Shown here: one piece after another, positions 1-6,856 of the stretch
Position numbering within the stretch: the stretch's first letter is position 1
Layout of the letters: every line of letters begins with the position of its first letter
Source: an uncultured Bacteroidales bacterium
GTDB taxonomy: Bacteria; Bacteroidota; Bacteroidia; Bacteroidales; UBA932
Direction of reading: 5' to 3'
Length of the DNA: 10,992 bases
Assembly: GCA_946530505.1 (NCBI GenBank)
Contig: CAMNAD010000041.1
Coordinates: forward strand, 1-10,992
Notes under the pieces: generated by a model
What the model saw: the letters and a program-made list of their open reading frames with translations, nothing else
Told to the model about the DNA's origin: nothing
Database searches by the model: none
Translations under genes and position numbers: made by a program

Positions 1-17
1 GGGAAGTACTCTTTCAT
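1..17 (-). CDS. xylA: Xylose isomerase, first six codons only (partial)
   Basis: Reading the minus strand past the xylulokinase stop, an ATG at 17-15 opens MKEYFP before the window ends. Xylose isomerases of Bacteroides begin very similarly (a short Met-Ala-Thr-Lys-Glu-Phe-Phe-Pro type N-terminus), and the gene directly downstream of xylulokinase in this group is commonly xylose isomerase. The stop of xylB (22-20) is only 2 nt from this ATG, which indicates translational coupling within one operon. Xylose isomerase converts D-xylose to D-xylulose in the cytoplasm, the substrate of the neighbouring kinase. Only five full codons and two bases of the sixth are visible, so the identification rests on this short match plus context. 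Confidence 0.6.
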
Positions 18-19
18 AT

Positions 20-1498
20 CTATTTGTTTAATATTTGTTTCCATCTTTCATAAGCCTCTTCATAGGGCCTGCGGTCGGTGGCGGGTTCGATGACGGCGAG
101 CCGCTGCAGGGACCCGAAAGCTTCAGCAGGGTTGGCGTAGATGCCTGCGCCGAGACCCGCCCCGCGGGCCGCGCCGACGGAACCGTCGGTGTCGTAAAGC
201 TCGATTGTTGCGCCACTTACGCCTGCGAGGGTTTCGCGGAAGACTTCCGACAGGAACATATTGGCATTCCCTGCGTGGATGCGGTCAATCTTCATTCCCA
301 TCTGCTGCATGATTTCCATCCCGTACTGGAAGGAGAAGACTATACCCTCCTGCGCTGCGCGGATGAGGTCCCCGCGGCCGTGACGGTTGAAGTCGATGCC
401 GTGGAAACTGCAACCCGGGGCAGCGTTGCCAAGCATACGTTCAGCGCCGTTTCCGAAAGGAAGGATGCTGATTCCGCGGCTACCGACGGGAGATTCCTTG
501 GCGAGGGCGTTCATGCCGGGGTAGCTCATGCCGTCGAAGGCGATGTTGCGCCGTATCCAGGAATTGAGGATGCCCGTGCCGTTGATGCAGAGGAGTACGC
601 CCAGGCGGGGGTCGGAGGCAGTATGGTTTACGTGGGCGAATGTATTTACGCGGGACGCAGGGTCGTAGTTTACTTCGCCGAGCACTCCGTAGACCACCCC
701 GGAAGTACCTGCTGTGGCAGCAATCTCCCCTGGATTCAGCACGTTAAGGCTCAGCGCGTTGTTCGGCTGGTCGCCAGCCCTGTAGGTAACAGGGATACCG
801 GCATGCAGACCGAGTTCTGCGGCAGCGGCAGCACTCAGGCGGCCCTGCTCCGAGAAGGTCGGCCGGATTCCGGGCAGGATGTCTTCGGGGAATCCGAACC
901 AGTCAAGCAGTTCCTTCGCGGGACGGTTCTGCGCAAAATCCCACATCATCCCTTCCGAAAGGCCGCTCACCGTGGTGCAGAGTTCGCCGGTCAGGCGCAG
1001 GGCGATGTAGTCGCCCGGGAGCATTATCTTGTATATCTTCTCGAAAAGCTCCGGCTCGTTCTCCTTTACCCAGGCAAGTTTGGCTGCCGTAAAGTTGCCG
1101 GGAGAATTGAGAAGATGAGCGAGGCACCAGTCGGCCCCGAGAGCCTCGAAGGCCCTGTCACCATAGGGCACCGCGCGGGAATCGCACCAGATAATGGCGG
1201 GGCGCAAGGGCTTGAGGTCTCTTCCCACGCACACCAGACCATGCATCTGGTAAGAAATGCCAATGGCGGCAACCTCCGCTCCGTCCGGCACCTGCGACAA
1301 TACTTCCGCCGTGGCATGCTTCAGGTATTCCCACCAGGAATCCGGGTTCTGCTCCGCCCAGCCGGGCTGAACAGACAGTATAGGGGCTTCAGTCTTGGGA
1401 TAAAACGCCGATGCGGCGGTGCGCCCGCTTTCCACTTCAACGAGAGAAGCCTTCACCGAAGAGCTTCCTATATCGTAGCCGAGAAGATACATGGTCAT
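20..1498 (-). CDS. xylB: Xylulokinase (FGGY carbohydrate kinase)
   Basis: This protein of 492 residues phosphorylates D-xylulose with ATP to xylulose 5-phosphate, feeding the pentose phosphate pathway in the cytoplasm. The FGGY_N domain starts with LLGYDIGSSSVK (residues 5-16, with the early Asp at 9), followed by GWAEQNPDSWW near 46-56, a QMHG motif near 84-87 and IIWCDSRA near 102-109. The second domain holds AGDQPNNA at 241-248, whose D243 matches the catalytic-base aspartate of the family, and the nucleotide-binding ATAGTSG stretch near 261-267. The length is normal for xylulokinases (about 480-500). The reading frame stays open to 1855, but residues upstream of 1498 show no family similarity and lie over the promoter and the divergent gene, so I start at ATG 1498 (MTMYLLG); ATG 1492 (MYLLG) is an equally plausible start. 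Its coupling to xylA supports xylulose over other FGGY substrates such as gluconate, glycerol or ribulose. Confidence 0.93.
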   Translation of the reverse strand: MTMYLLGYDIGSSSVKASLVEVESGRTAASAFYPKTEAPILSVQPGWAEQNPDSWWEYLKHATAEVLSQVPDGAEVAAIGISYQMHGLVCVGRDLKPLRPAIIWCDSRAVPYGDRAFEALGADWCLAHLLNSPGNFTAAKLAWVKENEPELFEKIYKIMLPGDYIALRLTGELCTTVSGLSEGMMWDFAQNRPAKELLDWFGFPEDILPGIRPTFSEQGRLSAAAAAELGLHAGIPVTYRAGDQPNNALSLNVLNPGEIAATAGTSGVVYGVLGEVNYDPASRVNTFAHVNHTASDPRLGVLLCINGTGILNSWIRRNIAFDGMSYPGMNALAKESPVGSRGISILPFGNGAERMLGNAAPGCSFHGIDFNRHGRGDLIRAAQEGIVFSFQYGMEIMQQMGMKIDRIHAGNANMFLSEVFRETLAGVSGATIELYDTDGSVGAARGAGLGAGIYANPAEAFGSLQRLAVIEPATDRRPYEEAYERWKQILNK

Positions 1499-1508
1499 TG
1501 GTTTTCTA

Positions 1509-1516
1509 CAAATATA
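1509..1516 (-). promoter_or_regulatory. Candidate -7 element for the xylBA operon
   Basis: On the minus strand this reads TATATTTG, an exact match to the Bacteroidota sigma-ABfr -7 consensus TAnnTTTG. No convincing -33 TTTG lies at the usual distance. The box ends only 10 nt before ATG 1498, so transcription from it would give a nearly leaderless mRNA, or a slightly longer leader if ATG 1492 is used. A weaker alternative, TAAATTTC (minus strand, 1559-1552, one mismatch), would give a longer leader and overlaps the inverted repeat described below. Confidence 0.45.
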
Positions 1517-1548
1517 ACAATAAAGGATTAAACCGGGATAACAATAAA
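1514..1548. repeat. 11-bp direct repeat in the divergent control region
   Basis: ATAACAATAAA occurs exactly twice, at 1514-1524 and 1538-1548, with starts 24 bp apart. The first copy overlaps the minus-strand -7 element; the second overlaps the inverted repeat next to the plus-strand promoter. Spaced direct repeats of this kind are typical binding sites for AraC-type and hybrid two-component regulators. That role is inferred here, because no regulator gene is in view, and AT-richness raises the chance of coincidence. Confidence 0.45.
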
Positions 1549-1561
1549 TTGGAAATTTATT
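1543..1561. promoter_or_regulatory. Perfect 8-bp inverted repeat abutting the plus-strand -7 box
   Basis: AATAAATT (1543-1550), a GGA spacer (1551-1553) and AATTTATT (1554-1561) form a perfect palindrome that ends exactly where the plus-strand TACATTTG box begins. The position, inside the -33/-7 spacer, would suit a repressor operator. The arms are entirely A/T, so an UP-like or flexible AT tract is the alternative. Confidence 0.4.
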
Positions 1562-1569
1562 TACATTTG
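1562..1569 (+). promoter_or_regulatory. Candidate -7 element for the phosphoesterase-susCD operon
   Basis: TACATTTG matches the Bacteroidota -7 consensus TAnnTTTG exactly. It lies 20 nt upstream of the ATG at 1590, leaving a short leader of roughly 13-16 nt. A clear -33 TTTG is not visible at the expected distance, which would fit a promoter needing an activator, though -33 elements are weakly conserved. With no comparable box and only short gaps downstream, this is the likely promoter for all plus-strand genes in the window. Confidence 0.5.
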
Positions 1570-1589
1570 TACTCGTATACAGACAGAAT

Positions 1590-3527
1590 ATGACACTGAA
1601 ACGATTTTTGATTCTGCTTTTTGCAGCAAACATCATCTTCGCTTGTGGCAAGGAGCCGCAGAAGGAAGCCGTCAAAATTGTAACCACCAACATCACAGTA
1701 CCTTCGTCCATCGAAATTGAAGAAGGGCAGGATATTACACTGCAACTGCGAGGCACCACGAACATCACCAAAGACGACCGGATAGTGCTTCGGAATGCTG
1801 CGGGAGAAGACATCACCTGCACCATAAGCGATCTCAAGGACGGAGACCATCTCACTTTTTCCGTTCCTGAAGGTACTGTGCCCGGTTATTACAAACTGTA
1901 TGTGAAGGCGGATGGAGCAAACAATTATGCAGGAGCCTTCGATCTTGTGATCATAGCTCCCCTTAAGATCGAACCGGATGCCGACACCAATATCTATGGA
2001 ATCGTGCAATGCGACGGTGTGGGAATACCGGGAGTGCTGGTATCGGACGGAGACCTCATAGTCGAAACCGATGCGAACGGCATCTATCAAATGCGCTCCC
2101 AGAAGAAGTGGAGTTATGTTTTCGTCATAATCCCCAGCGGCTATGAAGTGCCCCGCGACGGCATACTTCCCCAGTTCCACCAGTCCGTGAACGACAATGT
2201 GAACACCGTCGACCGCAGGGATTTCGAACTCAGGAAAGTGGACAACGACAACTTCACCATGTTTGTCCTGGGAGACATGCACCTCGCCAACCGCAACAAC
2301 GACATCAGTCAGTTCAACCAGGTGGCGAACACTTTGAACACATCGATTTCGAACGCGGCCGGCACACCCTACTGTCTTACGCTCGGCGACATGACATGGG
2401 ACCTTTACTGGTATTCCAACGGTTACTGTTTCCCCGAGTACCTTGCAACGGCGAACAATAACTTCAAGGATGTCACCTTCTTCCACACGATGGGCAACCA
2501 TGACAACGACATGAACTCCGTAGGAGATTTCAACAAGGCGTTCCGCTACACACGTGACATCGCCCCCACCTTCTACTCGTTCAACATCGGGAAAGTTCAT
2601 TTCATCGTTCTGGACAATATAGACTACAACAACATCGGCACAGGCGACGCCAACAGGAGCAAGTATGTGCTCGACTTTACCGCAGAGCAGATGGCGTGGC
2701 TTCTGAAAGACCTCTCGCATGTCAGCAAGGACACTCCCATAATCATAACCTCACATGCACCGCTTTCCCGACCGAACGGGGCCACAAGTTTCAACAACAA
2801 CTACATGAACGGTGCGAACTCGGCCGGCGAAGTCAACATGACCGGTTTCATTTCCACGCTTTCGGGTTACAATGTAAACTTCCTCAGCGGACATACCCAC
2901 AACGTTTTCCACCGCAAACACTCGAACGACTTCTCCGAGCATAACGAAGGAGCCGTCTGCGCCACCTGGTGGTGGACCGGTAAACAGACCCCGGGAATTC
3001 ACGTCTCTCAGGACGGCACCCCCGGCGGTTTCGCCGTATGGGAATTCAAGGGCAAGGAGTTCAAGCACTATTTCCAGTCGGCCGGGCACAATCAGGACTA
3101 TCAGTTCCGCGCCTACGACATGAACGAGATCAAGAAAGTGGTGACTCTGGATGCTGCAGGAGGCAACAAGAATTTCAGCACATTCGTCACGGACATTTCT
3201 TCGTATCCGGCCAATACCATCCTGGTCAACGTATGGGACTTCGATGACAGTTGGACGGTCAGCATCTCGGAAAACGGAAAAGAGCTTTCCGTCACGAAGG
3301 ACTATGCCTATGATCCACTGCATATAATGGCCTGGACGGCACCGAGGAGCAAGTCGGTCGATTCGCCCAACTTCACCACGGCAAAGTGGTCGCACTTCTT
3401 CAAGGCTACCGCTTCCAGTCCCACTTCTACCGTCACGGTCAAGGTCACCGACCGCAACGGCAAGGTCTACACCGAGACCATGACTCGCCCCAAAGCGTTC
3501 AATATCAATGAATACAAAAACAAATAA
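1590..3527 (+). CDS. Lipoprotein calcineurin-like metallophosphoesterase (MetallophosN/C architecture)
   Basis: A 645-residue exported phosphoesterase. The N-terminus MTLKRFLILLFAANIIFAC is a lipoprotein signal with the lipidated Cys at 19. Residues about 30-125 form a beta-rich, IPT/Ig-like extension, and about 130-220 a MetallophosN-type beta domain (NIYGIV from 134, GVLVSDG near 150). The catalytic metallophos domain follows, with the full dimetal ligand set visible: GDMH 228-231, GD 266-267, GNHD 302-305, SHA 388-390 and SGHTH 433-437. The remainder (about 470-640) resembles the MetallophosC beta domain. The family hydrolyses phosphomono- or diesters using two metal ions; the substrate cannot be read from sequence. 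It is first in the operon, 27 nt before susC, so it probably acts on the ligand at the cell surface or in the periplasm. It is longer than usual N/C-type members because of the N-terminal extension. The start is supported by the signal peptide and the nearby -7 box. Confidence 0.9.
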   Translation: MTLKRFLILLFAANIIFACGKEPQKEAVKIVTTNITVPSSIEIEEGQDITLQLRGTTNITKDDRIVLRNAAGEDITCTISDLKDGDHLTFSVPEGTVPGYYKLYVKADGANNYAGAFDLVIIAPLKIEPDADTNIYGIVQCDGVGIPGVLVSDGDLIVETDANGIYQMRSQKKWSYVFVIIPSGYEVPRDGILPQFHQSVNDNVNTVDRRDFELRKVDNDNFTMFVLGDMHLANRNNDISQFNQVANTLNTSISNAAGTPYCLTLGDMTWDLYWYSNGYCFPEYLATANNNFKDVTFFHTMGNHDNDMNSVGDFNKAFRYTRDIAPTFYSFNIGKVHFIVLDNIDYNNIGTGDANRSKYVLDFTAEQMAWLLKDLSHVSKDTPIIITSHAPLSRPNGATSFNNNYMNGANSAGEVNMTGFISTLSGYNVNFLSGHTHNVFHRKHSNDFSEHNEGAVCATWWWTGKQTPGIHVSQDGTPGGFAVWEFKGKEFKHYFQSAGHNQDYQFRAYDMNEIKKVVTLDAAGGNKNFSTFVTDISSYPANTILVNVWDFDDSWTVSISENGKELSVTKDYAYDPLHIMAWTAPRSKSVDSPNFTTAKWSHFFKATASSPTSTVTVKVTDRNGKVYTETMTRPKAFNINEYKNK

Positions 3528-3554
3528 TCATATCAACCTATTAACACTTTAATT

Positions 3555-6500
3555 ATGAGATTACTCAAAACTTTTGCCGCTTCGGCGCTGCTCATTCTCT
3601 CGGGCCTTGCCCTGAATGCGCAGAACCGTACGGTGCAAGGAACGGTACTCGACACCGCAGGGCAGCCGGTTCCCGGCGCAGGTATCGTTCTTCAGGGCAC
3701 CACCAACGGCACCATCACCGCAGCAGACGGCACATATTCGCTCCGTGTGCCTGCAACAGATGTAGTCGTTGAGTTCTCCAGCCTCGGCTATCAGACACAG
3801 ACAGTAGACGTGCCTGCGAACCGGAGCTTGGTAAATGTGACTTTGGCAGAAGACAACCTGACCCTCGAGGAGACAGTCGTCGTGGGTTACGGTGTCCAGA
3901 AGAAAGTCAACCTCACCGGTGCAATTACGGCAATCGACAGCAAGACAATCGAGAACCGCAGTGCGCATAACCTTACCACCATGCTTCAGGGCTCAGTGCC
4001 CGGTCTCAACATCAGCACGTCCAGCGGCAATCCCGGTTCTACCGGATCGCTCAATGTGCGCGGCTTCACTTCCATCAACGGCGGTGATCCCCTCGTGCTG
4101 ATCGACGGAATCGAAGGCAGCATCAACCGCATCAACCCTCAGGACGTGGAATCCATTTCCGTAATCAAGGACGCATCCTCCGCGGCCGTCTACGGAGCCC
4201 GCGCAGCCTACGGCGTAATCCTGGTGACCACCAAGAACGGTTCGGCCGACAAAGACAAGGCAACCGTGCGCTATAACGGCCGCTGGGGCGTTGAAATGCC
4301 TACCACTTCCACCGACTGGGAAACCAGAGGTTACTGGTCAGTCTACACACTCAACAAGTTCTGGTACGAAAGCAAGGGTTCCAACTACGTGAACTACTCC
4401 GCAGAAGACATGCGCGAACTCCTTGCCCGCGTGAACGACAAGACCGAGAACCCCGAGCGCCCGTGGGTGGTGATCAAGGATGGGAAATACAAATACTACG
4501 CAAACACCGACTGGTGGCACGAACTCTACAATGACGTGCACCCCACCCAGAACCACAGCGTCAGCGTCAGCGGCGGAAACAAGGCCGTCAAATACTATCT
4601 CTCCGGCCAGTACGACCGCCAGGAAGGTATGGTGAAAGTCCGCCCCGACGTTTATGAGAAATACAACCTCAGGGCGAAGATCGACGCACGTATCAACAAG
4701 TATGCGCGCATCAGCAACAACACCAACTTCTTCTCCGGCGTCTACGACTTCCCCGGCCTTCACGACATCCAGGATTCCTTCGCATACGGCGACCGTCACG
4801 CTCCCGCATGCTTCCCTCTCAAGAACCCCGACGGGACATGGGTCTACTTCGTGGACGCGCTCGGATACCGTGTTGCCAACGGACGTCACTGGGCCTATGC
4901 CAGCGACAATCTCAACCTTGAAAAGAGAAACGACCTCGCAAACACCACCGAGCTCACCGTAACTCCTTTCAAGCAGCTCACGCTGAAAGCCAACTACAGC
5001 TACCGCACCTACAACAACCACGACACCCACCGCAGGAACCTCATTACATATTCGCAGTACCCCGGCGAGATAGTGGAATACAACAACGGCGGAGCTTTCG
5101 ACAACTACATGACGGAGGATGTCCGCGAGTATGTACGCCAGACCTGGAACGTCTATGCAACCTACGAGAACACCTGGGCCGACGCACACCACTTCACGGC
5201 AATGGGTGGTTTCAACTACGACGACTATCACTACAAGAGAGTCTACGGCAAGGGATACGACCTCATTACCACCGAGCTTTCCGACCTCGCGCTCATTTCG
5301 ACCGAAACCCGTACTCCCGAAGTAGGAGGCAACCAGTCCGCATGGAGGACCGCAGGTTTCTTCGGCCGTATCAACTACGACTTCAAGGGCCGCTACCTGT
5401 TCGAGGCTTCCGCCCGTTATGACGGATCTTCCCGTTTCGCCCGCGGACACCAGTTCGGTTTCTTCCCCTCCGTATCCGCCGGCTGGCGTATCAGCGAAGA
5501 GCCTTTCTTCGCTCCTTTAAAGAGTGTTGTAAACAACCTCAAACTGCGGGCATCCTACGGAACCCTGGGCAACCAGAACGTAGACAATTACTCCTACATC
5601 CGTCTTGTCAACTTCAAGACCTTCGCGGCCTACAACTTCGGCGACACGACGATGGCCCGCTACACGAATCTTGACGATCCTGTAGCATCCGACAAGACCT
5701 GGGAGACTTCCAAGCAGACGAACATTGGTCTCGATCTCGCAATGCTGGGCAACAAACTCGAATTCACTGCCGAGGCCTACATCCGCGACACCGACGGCAT
5801 GCTCACCGACGGTATGGATCTTCCTTCCGTATATGGAGCCGGTGTTCCCCAGATGAATGCCGCCGACCTCCGCACCAAGGGATTCGAACTCTCGCTCAGC
5901 TGGAGGGATTCCTTCAAGGTGGCGGGAAAGAATTTCGAATATTTCGCAAAGGGTTCGCTGAGCAAATTCTCTTCGACCATCACCAAATTCAAGAACGACA
6001 CCTATTTGCTCTCCAACTGGTATGAGGGCATGGAAATCGGTGAAATCTGGGGCTTCCATGTCGAAGGCCTGTTCCAGTCCGACGCCGAAGCCCAGGCTTA
6101 CACCAGCAAGGTAGACCAGTCCTACTGCAATGCCAACCTCAACGGAGGATGGAAGGCCGGCGACCTCAAGTACGCCGACCTGGGAGGCAAATACACTTAT
6201 GACGAGAACGGAAACGTCATCTCCGACGAGCCGGACGGCGTGATCGGCATCGCAAAGAATACCAAAGCCGAACACGGTGACCTCATCTATCTCGGAAACA
6301 GCCTTCCCAGACTCCACTACGGATTCCAGACAGGATTCTCGTGGAACGGGTTCGATTTCAGCGTGTTCTTCGAAGGCACCGGCAACCACTATTGGTATCC
6401 CGCCCGTTACAACTTCGATTTCTGGGGCCCCTTCAGCCTCGGTTATCCTACCTTCCTCGAGAAGAACTTCCTCGACAAGTGCTGGAGTGAAGACAATCCC

Positions 6501-6845
6501 GACGCATATTTCCCCAGGCCCCGTTCCAACGTGGCCTCCAACGGCGGCGGTGAGCTCGGCCGCGTGAACGACCGCTACATCCAGAACATACGCTACCTGC
6601 GCTTCAAGAACCTGACCATCGGTTACCAGCTTCCAAAGAAGCTCATATCGAAGATCGGTCTCGAACAGCTCAGGGTATACTTCTCCGGCGAGAACCTCGC
6701 CTACTGGTCCCCTATCACCAAGGTTACACGTCATCTGGACCCGGAAAGCTGCTTCAACCGCAGCAGCGATCCTGTCAACGACCTCAACAACACGTCCTAT
6801 CCTTGGCAGAAGACCTTCATGTTCGGTGTTGACATCAACTTCTAA
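3555..6845 (+). CDS. SusC/RagA-family TonB-linked outer membrane transporter
   Basis: A 1096-residue TonB-dependent beta-barrel that, with its SusD partner, imports oligosaccharides or other large nutrients across the outer membrane. It has a signal peptide (residues 1 to about 22, ending NAQ), a carboxypeptidase-regulatory-like beta domain (about 24-98, VQGTVLDTAGQPVPGA onward), the SusC-typical segment ETVVVGYGVQKK (about 106-117), and a plug domain to about 228 with NVRGFTSINGGDPLVLIDG and the conserved VYGARAAYGVILVTTKNG end. The remainder is barrel with many aromatic strands, finishing in the C-terminal aromatic signature FMFGVDINF. There is no N-terminal STN domain, so it is not the type that signals to an anti-sigma factor; its control presumably lies at the upstream promoter. 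It is followed after 11 nt by susD. Substrate is unknown. The usual length of the family is about 950-1150 residues, so it is intact. Confidence 0.97.
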   Translation: MRLLKTFAASALLILSGLALNAQNRTVQGTVLDTAGQPVPGAGIVLQGTTNGTITAADGTYSLRVPATDVVVEFSSLGYQTQTVDVPANRSLVNVTLAEDNLTLEETVVVGYGVQKKVNLTGAITAIDSKTIENRSAHNLTTMLQGSVPGLNISTSSGNPGSTGSLNVRGFTSINGGDPLVLIDGIEGSINRINPQDVESISVIKDASSAAVYGARAAYGVILVTTKNGSADKDKATVRYNGRWGVEMPTTSTDWETRGYWSVYTLNKFWYESKGSNYVNYSAEDMRELLARVNDKTENPERPWVVIKDGKYKYYANTDWWHELYNDVHPTQNHSVSVSGGNKAVKYYLSGQYDRQEGMVKVRPDVYEKYNLRAKIDARINKYARISNNTNFFSGVYDFPGLHDIQDSFAYGDRHAPACFPLKNPDGTWVYFVDALGYRVANGRHWAYASDNLNLEKRNDLANTTELTVTPFKQLTLKANYSYRTYNNHDTHRRNLITYSQYPGEIVEYNNGGAFDNYMTEDVREYVRQTWNVYATYENTWADAHHFTAMGGFNYDDYHYKRVYGKGYDLITTELSDLALISTETRTPEVGGNQSAWRTAGFFGRINYDFKGRYLFEASARYDGSSRFARGHQFGFFPSVSAGWRISEEPFFAPLKSVVNNLKLRASYGTLGNQNVDNYSYIRLVNFKTFAAYNFGDTTMARYTNLDDPVASDKTWETSKQTNIGLDLAMLGNKLEFTAEAYIRDTDGMLTDGMDLPSVYGAGVPQMNAADLRTKGFELSLSWRDSFKVAGKNFEYFAKGSLSKFSSTITKFKNDTYLLSNWYEGMEIGEIWGFHVEGLFQSDAEAQAYTSKVDQSYCNANLNGGWKAGDLKYADLGGKYTYDENGNVISDEPDGVIGIAKNTKAEHGDLIYLGNSLPRLHYGFQTGFSWNGFDFSVFFEGTGNHYWYPARYNFDFWGPFSLGYPTFLEKNFLDKCWSEDNPDAYFPRPRSNVASNGGGELGRVNDRYIQNIRYLRFKNLTIGYQLPKKLISKIGLEQLRVYFSGENLAYWSPITKVTRHLDPESCFNRSSDPVNDLNNTSYPWQKTFMFGVDINF

Positions 6846-6856
6846 ACAACGAGAAT

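Noticed and set aside
35..1531. 498-codon plus-strand open frame opposite xylB
   Set aside because: It is the antisense shadow of a clear FGGY kinase with GC-rich codons; the translation has no recognisable domain and is low in plausible secondary-structure pattern.
1499..1855. N-terminal extension of xylulokinase to 1855
   Set aside because: The extra 119 residues lack family similarity, overlap the divergent gene and both promoters, and the kinase domain begins normally at 1498 or 1492.
1557..2720. 387-codon minus-strand open frame opposite the phosphoesterase
   Set aside because: It runs antisense through the catalytic motifs of a well-supported enzyme, shows the same Val-rich shadow composition, and ends in the divergent promoter.
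3528..3554. Separate promoter or terminator between the phosphoesterase and susC
   Set aside because: The 27-nt AT-rich gap has no TAnnTTTG box and no stem-loop; read-through from the upstream promoter is simpler.
4555..4580. Short GTCAGC tandem repeat in susC
   Set aside because: It encodes the SVSVSGG strand-turn motif common to SusC barrels and is explained by coding.
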